The notes under the pieces: generated by a model
Told to the model about the DNA's origin: nothing
The model's database searches: none
What the model saw: only the letters and a program-made list of their open reading frames with translations
Assembly (NCBI GenBank): GCA_029706075.1
Contig: JAINUG010000325.1
Span: 496,001 to 560,000 of the forward strand
Length of the DNA stretch: 64,000 nt
DNA from: Aldrovandia affinis
Taxonomy: Eukaryota > Chordata > Actinopteri > Notacanthiformes > Halosauridae
Direction of reading: 5' to 3'
Shown here: positions 1-10,779 of the stretch, piece by piece
How the letters are laid out: the number at the start of each line of letters is the position of its first letter
Position numbering within the stretch: position 1 is the first letter of the stretch
Made by a program: the position numbers and the translations under genes

Positions 1-15
1 CAACATGAAGCTAAG

Positions 16-504
16 ATGGCGGATCTGGAGGATAGGACTAAGAGGAATAATCAACGCCTGGTGGGTCTGCCCGAAGGGTCTGAAGGAGATGATGCAGTGT
101 CATACCTGCAGATTTCTATTCCGAAGTGGTTTCCTTCACTGGCTGGCCGGGAATTCGAGGTGATGTGGGCTCACCGCGTCTACGGTGGGGGTGCGGAGAA
201 GGCGGTCAGGCCCAGGACGCTGATTCTCAGTCTCCTTCGCTATTCAGACTGGCAGGTCATTCTTCGGGCCTGCAGGGCGGAGCCGTTATGTCTGACTGCC
301 AAGGACATACGTTTTTTTCCTATCTCCAGCAATTACACCGGCCAACGAATAAGAGCTTTCTCTCCACTTGTCCACTTGGCGAAGGAGCGTGGGATCCAGG
401 CCTTCCTTTTTTACCCAGCCACCTTGAAAATCATCCGCGGGACTGAACGGCATCTGTGCAAATCGCCAGGAGACACCGGTGATCTTTTGAACTCATTCCA
501 GTAG
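16..504 (+). pseudogene. LINE ORF1-like protein (L1 family), partial
   Basis: A 162-residue frame. Its start, with DLEDRTKRNNQRLVGLPEG near residue 3, is the typical coiled-coil to RRM junction of L1 ORF1 nucleic-acid chaperones. Residues 60-140 fit the RNA-binding and C-terminal domains, including the RPRTLILSLLRY stretch. In the family this protein coats the element's RNA. The normal start is probably off the left edge, because the usual N-terminal coiled coil is missing. The frame is intact but its partner ORF2 is broken. Confidence 0.75.
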
Positions 505-848
505 TAGCTACAGTATGTGGGGAACCTGATTTTGATGGGGGGTGAGGGGGAGACGGTTTGGGGCAGTGCTTTGCCTTAGACATTTTTGGGGGATGTCACG
601 GGAGCTAGTATGTTGGGTGGGTGAGCTGGACACTTCGGGGTTCAGCTTTTACCCGTGCACGTTTGTTGGGTTTGATTTGATTAGATTTTTGTTTCTAAAA
701 TGCTGTTTTCAGAAGTGCATGATACTGGCATCTGGCCGACCATGGTTTCAGGTCACTCAGCTGTGTTTGGGAGACTTAACATTTCTTCCTTGCCAGCCAG
801 GCCTGGTAGGTGGCGCTTTAACACCACGTTATTGCAAGACAAAGATTT

Positions 849-2481
849 TTGTTCTGTTTTCAGACCAAATTGGATGAATTTTTCAATTCTAATTGCAATT
901 CTGTTGAAGATCCCTGTATTCTCTGGAACGCCATTAAGGGTTTTATTAAGGATGTTTCCACATGCTTTGTCTCTCATTTAAATAGGATGAGATTGGGGAA
1001 AATGGAAGAACTAGAATTATTGGAACGCAGCCAACAGATTGCCTTCTCTAATTCGGTTGTGCGCGATCTAGATAGAGTGAAAACTGAATTTCATGCACTG
1101 CTTAGACATAGAGCTGAATTATTAATACAGAGAGTTAGACGGAATTATTACTTTCAGCGGGCTAGTCCCAGCCATCTTTTGGCCCTTAGGCTCCGAAGAA
1201 GTGAAAATGTTTCTAGTATTGCGTCAACTAAATCTGCACATGGTGGTTTGCTAACTGATCATTCAGAAATGTATGCAGAATTTCGATCTTTTTATTCCGA
1301 CTTATACAATTCATAAATCTCCTTTGATAAAAATAAATGCAAGTCCTTTCTGCGTGATCTTAAACACCCTGAACTCCCTGTAGAGGATGATGTTGATTTA
1401 GCCACTCTCTCAATGAGTTGGAAAGAGCCCTCAAGACCATGAAAAACGGTAAATCGCCTGGAGGGGATAGTATACCCTCTGAACTTAAGCTCTGGGCTAA
1501 ATTAGGTGTTTTTCTTTTGGATATGTTTCAATCAGCAATGGAACATGGCTCATTTCATCGCAATGTTAACTCGGTTATAATTTCTGTATTTTTGAAGAAA
1601 GATAAAGATGCAGCAAATTGTACAAGCTATCGACCGATTTCCCTAATAAACTCTGACGTCAAATTATATGCAAAGGTTTTGGCCAGTCGCATTGAATCTT
1701 ATATGACTAAGCTTGTTCATCCGCACCAAACAGCTTTTATAAAATCTCGTCTTGCGTCCGATAATATTCGCAACCTTTTACATGTGGCCTATGCTGCCCG
1801 GGATATGGACACTTCATGTGCTGTTCTTTCACTTGACGCGGAGATGGCTTTTGATCGACTGGTATCCATGGGCAGTGCTTGAACATATGGGCGTTGGAAG
1901 GGGCTTGATCGATATGATTAAGGTACTGTATGCTAACCCCTCTGCAATGGTTCTTACTAGTAATGTTTGCTCTCCATTGTTTGCCATCTGTAGGGGCACC
2001 TAGAGCTAAGGCTGCCCTCTCTCACCTCTCTTGTTAGCGCTTTCACTAGACCCCTTGGCTCAGTCAATTCGGCAAAATCACTGAGCTTTAATAATACTAA
2101 CCATAAAATGTCACTGTACGCCGATGATGTACTGCTGTTTGTTAATGACATCATGACATCGATACCACACATACTATTTACTTTTAATGAGTTTACTGAC
2201 ATTTCAGGCTACAAATAAATTGGATGAAATGTACATTGATGCCCCCTGTGATGAGTACGGGTGCTTTACTCACACATATACTGATAGTTAAAAATGTCAA
2301 ATATCTGGGTGTTGGCATCTATCCCTCTCTGCATTCGATTGTTCTAAATAATTTTCAAAATACATTCAAGCGAATAGTGGCTGGCCTTACAAAATGGTCA
2401 CATCTCCCGAATTCCTTGCAGGCCAGAATCGCTATTATTAAAATGGACATTCTCCCACTACACATTTTATTACAGCCATAA
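849..2481 (+). pseudogene. LINE ORF2 remnant: linker and reverse transcriptase
   Basis: Frames at 849-1316 and 1418-1882 and degraded sequence to about 2480 form the middle of an L1/Tx1 ORF2. The second frame contains KNGKSPGGDSIPSE, then SYRPISLINSDVKLYAKVLA and the HPHQTAFIKSR motif, all hallmarks of this reverse transcriptase clade. SLYADDVLLF, holding the catalytic YADD, is at 2111-2140. Stop codons after 1316, after 1882 and near 2000, with frame changes, show it is dead. The endonuclease domain is missing upstream. Confidence 0.85.
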
Positions 2482-2611
2482 TTCCACTTCCTCCACCAAA
2501 CGGGTATTGGGAAAAGTTTCACTCCTTAATCTCCAAATTCATTTGGAACGGACGACGCCTCAGAGTTAAATTGGAGGTTTTGCAGCACGAGAAATTATTG
2601 GGAGGATTATC

Positions 2612-2830
2612 CTGCGGCAGCAGTCTAGTGTAATGGTTAGGGAACTGGGCTTGTAACTCAGAGGTTGCTGGTTCAATTCCCAGGTGGGGTACTGCTGTTG
2701 TACCCTTGAGCAAGGCACTTAACCCAAATTGCTTCAGTAAAATATGCAGCTGTATAAATTGATTTTATGTAAAGAAATGTCAATTGTGTAAGTTGCTCTG
2801 GATAAGAGCGTCTGCTAAATGTCTAAAATG
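2612..2830 (+). mobile_element. tRNA-derived SINE with L2-type tail
   Basis: The head around 2621-2690 resembles a tRNA gene with a box-B-like GGTTCAATTCC. The body ends with a tail containing GCTCTGGATAAGAGCGTCTG and GCTAAATG. The same tail ends the L2 LINE at 21610-21670, so this SINE was probably copied by L2 machinery. It lies inside the L1/Tx1 LINE. Other copies are at 12525 and 15408 (minus strand) and 31060 (plus strand). Confidence 0.85.
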
Positions 2831-3326
2831 TATATTTTTGGTCCTTTGCTTTGCGCCCAGTTGCTACTTGGTTCAATCCTAATGCCTTGGTTTCGTGGCG
2901 ACAAATTGAGGACAGCCTGGTACCTCCACATACTCATACTCATACACAGACTCCAGGATGTGATTCATGCTGGTATTTCTCTGAGACAGGCTAAATTATG
3001 TTTTGGTCCCATAATTTCCTACCTCCTCAATTTCCTACCTTGACAATTTGGCAAGCAGCTGAAAGGCATACTAACACGAAATAAGTGGCATTTATGCACT
3101 CCAATTTTTCATAATTACAGGATCACAGCCCTTTTCATTTCCTCAGTGGAGAGAAAGGGGAATTCATAGTTTTGCTGACATTTTTGAGCGGGAGAGCCTT
3201 CGCGCATTCAACAACTTGAAATCTCAGTATGATTTACCGGGTACTTAATTTTATTTTTATTTGCGTTTACGGTTGGCGATGAAGGCCCATTCGGTCCCCT
3301 GGTGAACAGAGATTCTTCAACATAGA

Positions 3327-3884
3327 TTGCATGCTATCCTGGACGGACAAAACAGGACAAAGGGTTTGGTTTCCACCCTGTATTCCCTTTTCCTTCAGGT
3401 GTGTTATATACCCCTTGCAATACAATCAATTTGGAGCAGGGATTTGTCTATTGTTGACAATGGGATATCTTGGGACACTGTTTGGAGTAATCTTGTGCAT
3501 GTGTCAAGAAATCCTGATCATCAACTTATTCATTTAAATTTTCTTCATAGGACATACCTGACACCCAGGAAACATTATAATATGAAGCTAGCACAATCTC
3601 CTAATTGCAAGCTCTGTTCGCAGGGGTCCATTGGCACTTTTTTACATATGTATTGGGAATGTCCTAACGTGTCCTCCTTCTGGAAGCAAGTGGTTCTGAC
3701 ATTATCCAATGTTTTGGGAAAGGAGATTCCGCGCTCTCCTCAAGTGCTACTTATCAATGATGACACTGCACTTGACTTGTCTTCATCTCAGAAATATATG
3801 TGGTTTGCTGGCCTTACAGCAGCAAAAAGGATGCTAGCACAACGGTGGAAGCCGCCACATTCAAGAAATTGTGACTGGAGTTGA
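3327..3884 (+). pseudogene. LINE ORF2 C-terminal region
   Basis: A 185-residue frame covering the end of an L1/Tx1 ORF2. HLNFLHRTYLTPRKHYNMK is followed by a CKLCSQGS...FLHMYWECPNVSSFW stretch, the Cys/His-rich motif common near the C-terminus of this clade. The frame ends with a stop at 3882-3884, where the LINE homology also ends. The first 60 or so residues look less conserved and the true frame may enter later. Confidence 0.75.
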
Positions 3885-3890
3885 GGTGAA

Positions 3891-4457
3891 ATTGATTTTG
3901 AGTAATTGAAGCAAAGGATCAATTTATAAATGCTTCTTACAAGCAGAGTGCCCTGCACTGAAAAACCCTTGTCACTTTGTGGTACTACAACTTAATCCTT
4001 CACTATTTAACTTTGTTGCCTCCGTCTATTCAACACCCCAATTTAGAAAAAAAAGATGAAAACATTACGCTGGTGAAGAAATAATGGGTAGAGGGAAATA
4101 ACCACAGAGACTTGTTCAACCCCTGAAGGGTAACCCCCACCTCATTTCCCAATGTGCATGTCTGCGTTTGTGTGTGTTCAGACCAGACCAGATACTTTAA
4201 CCCTTTAGTCACCAGTACAATTCCTGCAGATTAGAACAATTTAAAACATTTCACAAATACCCTTGTTTTATATGATTGTATGTTTTGGTTAGTAACATGT
4301 TTTGTATAGAAAGTTTTCAAGTTTTACCAGCATCTGAAGCATTAATTATTTCAAAGACTTATTTGACAGGGGTCTGGTTCTCCCCTCTCTCCCCTTCCAC
4401 ACATACACACACAAACACTTTCTCTTGCCCCCTCTCGCATTGCTCCCCTGTCTGTAG
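3891..4457. other. Non-coding DNA upstream of rdh5 coding start
   Basis: No open frame of substance. The last 80 bases are pyrimidine-rich and end in TCTGTAG directly before the exon that carries the rdh5 ATG, which is an intron-acceptor pattern. The promoter and a non-coding first exon of rdh5 are therefore expected here or further upstream, but I cannot place them. Confidence 0.5.
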
Positions 4458-4458
4458 C

Positions 4459-4804
4459 ATGGACATCACGGCCATGCTGATGGAGCACATGTATCTGACC
4501 GGACTGGCAGCTGTGTTTGTGGTCTGGCTGCTTGTTTGGCTGTGGAGGGACAACCTGGAGATCCCTGCCATCGGCGAGAAGTACGTCTTCGTGACCGGCT
4601 GTGACTCGGGCTTCGGCAACATGCTGTGCAAGCGACTGGACCGACGTGGCTTCAACGTGCTCGCCGCGTGCCTCACCGAGAAGGGCGCAGACGACCTGAG
4701 GCGGGCCACGGGGCCCAAACTGAAGACCACGCTCCTGGACGTGACCGACACGGCGAGCATACAGCGGGCCGTGGAGTGGACCAAGAAGGAGGTTGGAGAT
4801 AAAG
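4459..4804 (+). CDS. rdh5: rdh5 coding exon 1
   Basis: Encodes residues 1-115 plus one base of codon 116: membrane anchor, Rossmann start and the TGCDSGFG glycine motif. The ATG at 4459 is chosen because it lies two bases after a strong acceptor (TCTGTAG) and opens directly into the hydrophobic anchor. Upstream in-frame codons would be translated intron. The donor is AAAG|GTGAGG at 4805. The anchor segment is about a dozen residues longer than in human RDH5, and later methionines at residues 6, 8 and 11 are possible starts. Confidence 0.85.
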
Positions 4805-6920
4805 GTGAGGGAGAGAGCGAGAGAGAGTGTGTGTGTATTGAATCATGCTCTCTCTCTCTCTCTGAATGCATTGCTGTACACTTTGGCAATATTCACAAAT
4901 GTATTTCTTGCCAATAAAGCATCTTGAATTTGAGAGAAAGAGAGAGAGAGGGTGAGGGAAACATAGATGCATGAAACAGGATGACACAAACAAACCTGGA
5001 GCCACAAAGAAGAGTGATCACAGAGATACACTTCATCTTGCACTGTAGCGAATACACACAAATTCACCAGGTCTTCTTTGAAAAAATAAAAACACTATTT
5101 CCAGATTTCATCACACTTACTGACACGCAATTCTTTTTTGTGGGGGAAGGAGACACAGCCCCACTAGCAGCTACATACAGTGGGTATAAAAAGTATTCAC
5201 CCCCTTTGGATTTTTTCACATTTTATTTTCTTACTTCATGGAATAAAAATGGATATAATTGGGATTTCTTGCCACTGATAAACACAAACTACTCTATAAT
5301 GTCAAATAAAAAACAAGCTTTTTCTTAATTAATTACAAATACAAACAGACAATAATTAATTCCATATGTATTCACCCTCCTTGACTTAATACTTGGTATA
5401 AGTACACTTATCTGCAATTACAGCTGTGAGTCTATTTGGGTAAGTCTCTACCAGCTTTGCACATCAGGACATTGCAATTTTGCGAGAGTTCATGTGAGTT
5501 CAACAATTCTTCAACAATGGTTTTCTTTTTACCATCCTCCCATAAAGTGCAGATTTGTGAAGCGCCTGGGCTATTGTTGTCCCATGGACAGTTTTTCCAG
5601 TTTTTTTCTCCGTCAGAGTTTCCATAGACCTCTTGGTGGCCTCCCTAACGAGGGAGGATGCTTAGTTATGATGGACTATGATGAACGGTGCTCCGGGGGA
5701 TATTCAAAGTCTTTGAAATCTTCTTATATCCTTCCCCTGATTGGTGCTTTTGAAGAACCTTTTCTTGGATTTGATTTTAATGTTCTTTGGTTTTCATTAT
5801 GAAGCTCTTGTTTGGAAATGCACTAACCAACTGTGGGACCCCTCACAGACTGGTGTATTTAATTTGAAATCATTTGAAACACCTTAATTGTACACAGGTG
5901 GACTCCAATCAAATTATAAACAATTATGTGACCTCTGACCCACACAAGGCACCCACACCTCTGAAGGCAGTTGATGACAGCAGAGTTTATTTAGACGTGT
6001 CTTAGGAAAAGGCATGAATACTTATGGAATCAATTATTGTCTGTTTTGTTTATTGGTAAATAACAAAATAAAATGTGGAGAAAGGGGGTGAATACATTTG
6101 ATACCCACTATATATGAAATGATGCCATGGCAACATAAGTGTGTACTTTAATCATGACATTAAAGTGAAGAGAGAGATCTTCAGAGAAGCTCTACAATTA
6201 TAGTTTCTCTGTAGTTTCTCATTTGTACTTGGTGTTTTTTGCCATGATTGCCTTCATAAGTTAATTTCGGCAAGCAAAAGCGTCTGCCAAATGAACGAAC
6301 CAACGTAACGTAAGTAGACTCTCCTTGATTGACTACGACCGTTTTCAGTACGAAAGCAACGAAGGAATTGAATTTTGTCTACAGGGCTGTGGGGCCTTGT
6401 TAATAATGCTGGCCGATCGCTGCCCATGGGCCCGACAGAGTGGATGAAAGTGCAGGACTTCGAGAGCACGCTGCGCGTGAACATGATGGGCGTGATCGAG
6501 ACGACGCTGGCCTTCCTGACGCTGCTGAAGCAGGGGCGCGGCCGCGTGGTGAACGTGGCGTCCGTGCTGGGCCGCGTGGCCGCTAACGGCGGCGGGTACT
6601 GCATCTCCAAGTTTGCGGTGGAGTCTTTCTCCGACTGCCTCAGGTAACTCGCTCGCTCTGTCCACTCCTGCAGTCTCCCATATTGCTCTCTCTGTCACCA
6701 AGGCAGATGGATCTCAGTGTGGAGGTCTCTGCTCCCTGTCTATCAGTTTTACAGAGCAGAGACTATAATAGCTAAAACAAAACATTTTGGCAAGCCACAG
6801 ATGATGTAATTGTGGCAGTGATCTGGTAGGTAAAGGGAACGGTGAATGGCCAACCATAAACGTGACATGAAACTGTGTTTGCGTGTGAGAGAGATAATTA
6901 GACACAGTGAGAGAGAACGT

Positions 6921-6953
<33 letters not shown>

Positions 6954-7661
6954 CAGAGTACAACTAAATCTATCTGGTTTACCAGGAGGGACATCCATTA
7001 CTTTGGGATTAAGGTGTGCATCATTGAACCGGGGTTCTTCAAGACGGCTGTAACCAACTTGGGGCCCCTCGAGAGGGAACTGCACCGCCTGTGGAACCAG
7101 CTCACCCCTGAAGTGCGAGACAGCTATGGACAGAAATATTTGGACAATTGTAAGCATGCCTTCGAACTCCGTGCAAATTGACCTTGCGCTACAACAGCAC
7201 CTAACCAAAACGAGAACACTGAAAAAACTGCCATATAACTGATATATTTGTTTTATATGACAATTTTATATGTTTTATATGTATTTATTTATCAAAACAA
7301 GGATTATCTGGTTAACACCAGTATATCTCTCTCTCTCCATGTCTCCCTCAATTCCTGTCCTCCTGCTTTTCTACTTTGTCTCACCTCCTCCTGCTGACTT
7401 ATTCCTCCTCACCATCTCCCTGCTTCCACAAATCCAGACATCAAGGTCCAGCGCTTCATAATGAACCTAGTATGTGACTCTGATCTGAGCAAAGTCACCA
7501 ACTGCATGGAGCATGCCTTGACTGCCTGCCACCCTCGAACCCGCTACAGCGCCGGCTGGGATGCCAAGATGGCCTGGATCCCCCTCTCCTATGCCCCGAC
7601 CTGCGTGGTTGACACCGCGCTCAAACTTGTGCTGCCACGCCCTGCGCAGAGTGTCTCTTAA
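4459..7661 (+). CDS. rdh5: Retinol dehydrogenase 5-like (11-cis-retinol dehydrogenase), four coding exons
   Basis: Joined exons 4459-4804, 6385-6643, 6986-7149 and 7438-7661 total 993 bases and encode 330 residues; all junctions are GT-AG and keep frame. The product is a classical short-chain dehydrogenase. It has an N-terminal membrane segment (about residues 13-29), the cofactor motif TGCDSGFG (46-53), NNAG (122-125), and the catalytic Ser175, Tyr187 and Lys191 in YCISK. The C-terminal half ([33 protein letters not shown]) fits RDH5 better than RDH16 or DHRS9, judged from memory of the family. RDH5 oxidises 11-cis-retinol to 11-cis-retinal with NAD+ in the endoplasmic reticulum, mainly in retinal pigment epithelium. 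Exons of 259 and 164 bases match the usual RDH gene structure. An RDH1/RDH16-like paralogue is the main alternative. Confidence 0.88.
5178..6110. mobile_element. Non-autonomous Tc1-like element in rdh5 intron 1
   Basis: The ends are inverted repeats: CAGTGGGTATAAAAAGTATT on the left and the complement of a TACATTTGATACCCACTA end on the right, each next to a TA. A second inner copy (AACAGACAATAATT...ATTCCAT) occurs near both ends, giving the inner and outer direct-repeat layout of fish Tc1 elements. The interior holds broken antisense transposase sequence (around 5410-5830) with no usable frame. It is 933 bases long. Confidence 0.8.
6385..6643 (+). CDS. rdh5: rdh5 coding exon 2
   Basis: The acceptor is TCTACAG before 6385 and the donor is CAG|GTAACT at 6644; length is 259 bases. 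It encodes LWGLVNNAG, the catalytic Ser175, Tyr187 and Lys191, and ends in FSDCLR with two bases of an Arg codon. It is rich in GC compared with the flanking introns, as is exon 1. Confidence 0.9.
6920..6957 (+). repeat. (GA)n microsatellite in rdh5 intron 2
   Basis: About 14 GA units followed by a short imperfect extension, 28 bases before the exon 3 acceptor. Confidence 0.9.
6986..7149 (+). CDS. rdh5: rdh5 coding exon 3
   Basis: The acceptor is TTTACCAG and the donor is AATT|GTAAGC at 7150; length is 164 bases. It encodes [20 protein letters not shown], which includes the PG motif after the active site that closes over the cofactor, then the variable substrate-binding part ending near YGQKYLDN. 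Confidence 0.9.
7438..7661 (+). CDS. rdh5: rdh5 coding exon 4 with stop
   Basis: The acceptor is AAATCCAG before 7438, preceded by a long pyrimidine tract. It encodes the C-terminus, including [13 protein letters not shown] and a final hydrophobic stretch, with stop TAA at 7659-7661. Codon 260 or so is completed across the junction (T + AC = Tyr). Confidence 0.9.
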
Positions 7662-8006
7662 CAATTCAGGATGTGAATAACAGAATGACCTTGAATGCGT
7701 GGGGAATATGATAATGCATTTATAATGCACCCAAGGTTATTCTGTGTTTGGTCAGGCATTTGTAAATCTTCCATTTATTTGGCATATGATTACTATGAGC
7801 AACAAAACGCTTCACCTGAGATCCTTTCTCATATTCAAACATTTTCTTGAAAAGGAAAAAAAAAAAGCTCCAATTCGGTCTTCATGTTAACTGATAATGG
7901 TTATATATTGATCATTTTCCACAGAACACCCATTGTTACCTTTTATGTATATTATGCATATTTCTGTAAAGTTTTAGAGGTTCTGTGCATACAAGCGCCA
8001 TATATC

Positions 8007-8012
8007 AATAAA
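8007..8012 (+). terminator. rdh5: Likely rdh5 poly(A) signal
   Basis: A canonical AATAAA lies 346 bases after the rdh5 stop codon, in AT-rich 3' untranslated sequence, with a TG/T-rich stretch about 20-30 bases later. A weaker candidate (AAATAAAAA) occurs near 8215. Confidence 0.55.
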
Positions 8013-8019
8013 TTCATAT

Positions 8020-8944
8020 TATTATTATAATGTATTGTTTATACCACTGGGACTTATGATCGATACTTACTTGTGATAGATATGTCAAGGGACAATATTT
8101 TGTCACCTTTCAGTCTATAGCACTAGGATGCTCCAGCTTGTCATTTCTAGCGCCTGTATATTTTTTGCGGGTACTATATACATATCCCATATTTTCTTTA
8201 GAATTGTTAGAGCAAATAAAAATAATTTGAGTAATAATTTCAAATAGGTAGATATCCATGCAGACAATCTACATGGACCTTGAATGTAAAAACAATATTC
8301 TGACTTTTTCCATGAATATATAGCAATTAAGTAGTAATACCATAATTAACAGCATAATGATTTGAGATGGTTCTGGAAAGAATGTTGGATGAGATTTTAT
8401 GAACTGAAAAAAATGGCAGAGAATGAAGGGAGAGGTAAAGATAAAGTCAAATAAAGTGAGAAATGTTTCTTTTTTTACTAAAAAAGGGTCAACTTAAAGA
8501 GGTAGACAAACATGCACACATGGTTCCAGTCATAAGATATGAAAAATGGCCAAATGTAGAATTGTACACATTCGATATCAAGACAAATGTTTGTTGGTAT
8601 ATTCAAATCACCTGTGTTATGACTGGTGGTCTTGAAATCTAAATCATAAATGACCACGAAACCACATTGACCACATTTTCAAAACTTGTAGTGTTGGTCT
8701 CATATTGCACACATGACATGAAACTCTGGAATTCAGGAACTTGGTGTAGACCTTTAGCTTTCACATATAAATAATTGCATTTGTAAGTCCCAGTTAAGGA
8801 CACATGTTGATTGACTCCAGGCCAATATCCTTTCATAGATACAGCGTCTGTATTTGACTTACATTCCATACATTACAGAACAGATTGTACCAATCTGTAC
8901 AATCTCCTTTATCTGAATATTCAATTGACACAGCCTTTTGAATA
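8020..8944. other. AT-rich intergenic DNA
   Basis: No gene, recognised repeat or convincing regulatory site. Short open frames here lack any recognisable family pattern. Confidence 0.5.
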
Positions 8945-9275
8945 TATGCTTTTTTTTTTGGTAGCCAATTACTCCAGCTGTGCTTAGTTAAATCCCCTCC
9001 CTCATAGTTTGCTGCCGTAGTCCTGTGACCGGCAGTGACAAAACCGAAGCGCTGCCTCCTCCAAGACAGCACTCGCCAAGCTGTTGACTGTAATTCCGGT
9101 ACCGCAGAACCACTCCTGTGCGCAGCGAACTGTGTCGGCTTCCCTCCTCCTCCCTGGGGCGGACAGCCAATTGCCGCCCCAATGGCACTCCTGGCCAGAG
9201 CCGACTCTGGCGTGATGGGGAATCGAAACCCCGGTCGCCGTGGCCAGCGTCGGTTGAAACCACTAGACCATGAGT
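8945..9275 (-). mobile_element. tRNA-derived SINE, second family
   Basis: Read on the minus strand it begins with ATGGTCTAGTGGTTTCAACC and a box-B-like GGGGTTTCGATTCCCC at about 9217-9232. A GC-rich body with GGCGGCAATTGGCTG follows, and it ends in an A-rich tail near 8945-8960. This is the plan of a SINE built from a tRNA-like head. Shorter relatives appear at 9845, 10780, 32945 and 61040. Confidence 0.7.
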
Positions 9276-9356
9276 TCCATACAGTTGCTCTCTTTAAGAT
9301 GACAGTGTTTGGTTTCTGTCAAGTACTTTTTGACTTTTAAACAGTTGCACACATTT

Positions 9357-9440
9357 TTCATTTACATTTTAAGCATTTACCAGATGCTCTTATCCAGAGT
9401 GACTTACAAGATGTACACTGACAGCTTCTTTGCACTGACC
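9357..9440 (-). mobile_element. L2 LINE 3' tail fragment
   Basis: The complement reads the L2/SINE tail (slightly altered CTCTGGATAAGAGCATCTGG, then TTAAAATGTAAATG), matching the ends at 21610-21670 and 22820-22890. It is a short 5'-truncated insertion. Confidence 0.75.
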
Positions 9441-9844
9441 TTTGCGTGAAGAAAACGCGGCTGACACTTATGTACTGCTCCTTGCCCTCATGGGTGTTGA
9501 CGTTGTGATCAGCAACGATGACACGCCACGTCCTACTAATACACAAAAACACCCAACGCAGTACAAGTTGTGATGTCGACCATTCTACCCACAGACATCT
9601 TACAACATAAATGACACTGAGTTAGCTGTAATGGCGCTGATGAATACTGCTGATGCTCCAGGATGACTGATGTAGCTGAAGCACTGATGATAGCTGAAGC
9701 ACTGCTTCTCATAATCAAATCCTGACCATGCTGGCACAGACTATGACCACATCATTTGCCATAGCTTCACACAGGGACAGAGGGTTTTCAGTCAGCAGGG
9801 TGTTCTCACTTTTGCACAATAGCGCCTCCGACAATTAGGCGCCT

Positions 9845-10005
9845 GTGGACTGTCTATGCAAACTGATTGCAGTCCCCCAACAGAATTGTGGCTGCACAGC
9901 TCAGCTGGCGGAATGTACTAGTGGCTTTGCATCTGTGTACTCCCAAAACGTTAGAGGATTTTGCAGTGATGGGACAGGCTTACAAAGTGGGCAAAAATTA
10001 AAAAT
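9845..10005 (+). mobile_element. SINE fragment (second family)
   Basis: The stretch GGCTGCACAGCTCAGCTGG and the end TTTGCAGTGATGGGACAGG parallel the repeat at 61100-61250. No complete tRNA-like head is visible, so it is an old fragment. The foldback element begins two bases after it. Confidence 0.5.
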
Positions 10006-10007
10006 AA

Positions 10008-10541
10008 TATATCGTCACCTTCTTAAAATAATGGCCTAAGTCATATTTTCAAGTTTTTCAAAAAACAGAATAAACTGAACCAAATATAGAATATATGATA
10101 TTTATTAATCATTTCACACAAAAAGGTTATGACAATATATGACTATTGACATACAAATAACGCTGTCTGTCAATTATGTAACATAAGAGGATTCGATTAC
10201 TTAGGCCAATTTACAAACATGCCGTTGTGACTTAGGCGATTTTAAACCTGACTTAGGTCAAATTAGTTCTGGAGTGACTTAGGCAAGCAGCCGCCATCTT
10301 GAAAGCTTGTAAAATTGCCTAAGTCACATTGTCTTGTGACTTAGGCAAAAAATAAAACAGCCTAAGTCACACTCTTGACATAGGCCATTATACTACCAGG
10401 GTAGGAACAGCATGATCTTTTCAATTAAGGATGTAAGCAATTTTACCAGAGGTGGCCAGCATCATGAAGAGATGACTTAAGCAAAAAAATATTTTTCCTC
10501 AAAAAATGACTTAGGCCATTATTTAAGAAGGTGACGATATA
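10008..10541. mobile_element. Foldback/MITE-like element with 11 copies of TGACTTAGGC
   Basis: The terminal inverted repeats are about 35 bases long, starting TATATCGTCACCTTCTTAAA at the left and reading the same on the complement from the right end. The interior contains the 10-mer TGACTTAGGC or a one-base variant 11 times in both orientations. They lie at 10034, 10197, 10228, 10249, 10275, 10317, 10337, 10360, 10376, 10473 and 10507. Neighbouring copies make perfect 12-bp hairpin arms (10317-10328 with 10335-10346, and again with 10360-10371). There is no coding frame. The superfamily is not recognised, and the target duplication is unclear (at most TA). Confidence 0.75.
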
Positions 10542-10779
10542 GAAAAGTTTAAAAAAGTATTTCCATGTTAGCCCCCCTCTCATCTGTCCACACAGTGGGC
10601 TGCTGTCATAATCCAGCTTCTCCTGATCAGAGTTCCTCCACAGGTGTGACAGAAGTTACTGCTGGATTTGTATTGAAGAGAGGTCTGAGAGAAAAGATAG
10701 ACTGAATAATAAAGGAAGGAAGAATAAAGACTGAAGGAAGTGAACAATTATAGTCTGGCATTGCCATGGTGGCATGTGC

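Larger units (their letters stand above)
1..3890 (+). mobile_element. Decayed L1/Tx1-clade LINE, left edge cut by window
   Basis: The block carries, in order, an ORF1-like frame, a reverse transcriptase region with YADD at 2117-2128, and a C-terminal ORF2 frame with a Cys/His-rich end. This is the order of L1/Tx1-type non-LTR retrotransposons. The endonuclease expected between ORF1 and the reverse transcriptase is absent: only about 345 bases separate the 16-504 frame from the ORF2 mid-region, so an internal deletion is inferred. Stops and frameshifts break ORF2 throughout, and a SINE interrupts it at 2612-2830. A second fragment of the same family lies at 50363-51145. The element is not functional. 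Confidence 0.85.

Noticed and set aside
2621..2700. tRNA gene suggested by box-A- and box-B-like sequence
   Set aside because: The same head recurs with the same L2-type tail at several places and does not fold as a full tRNA; these are SINE heads.
4359..4889. 176-residue minus-strand open frame
   Set aside because: It is the antisense shadow of rdh5 exon 1 and flanking simple repeats, rich in Ser and Arg from CT/GA tracts.
6714..7208. 164-residue minus-strand frame
   Set aside because: Overlaps rdh5 exon 3 in antisense and a GA tract; no family resemblance.
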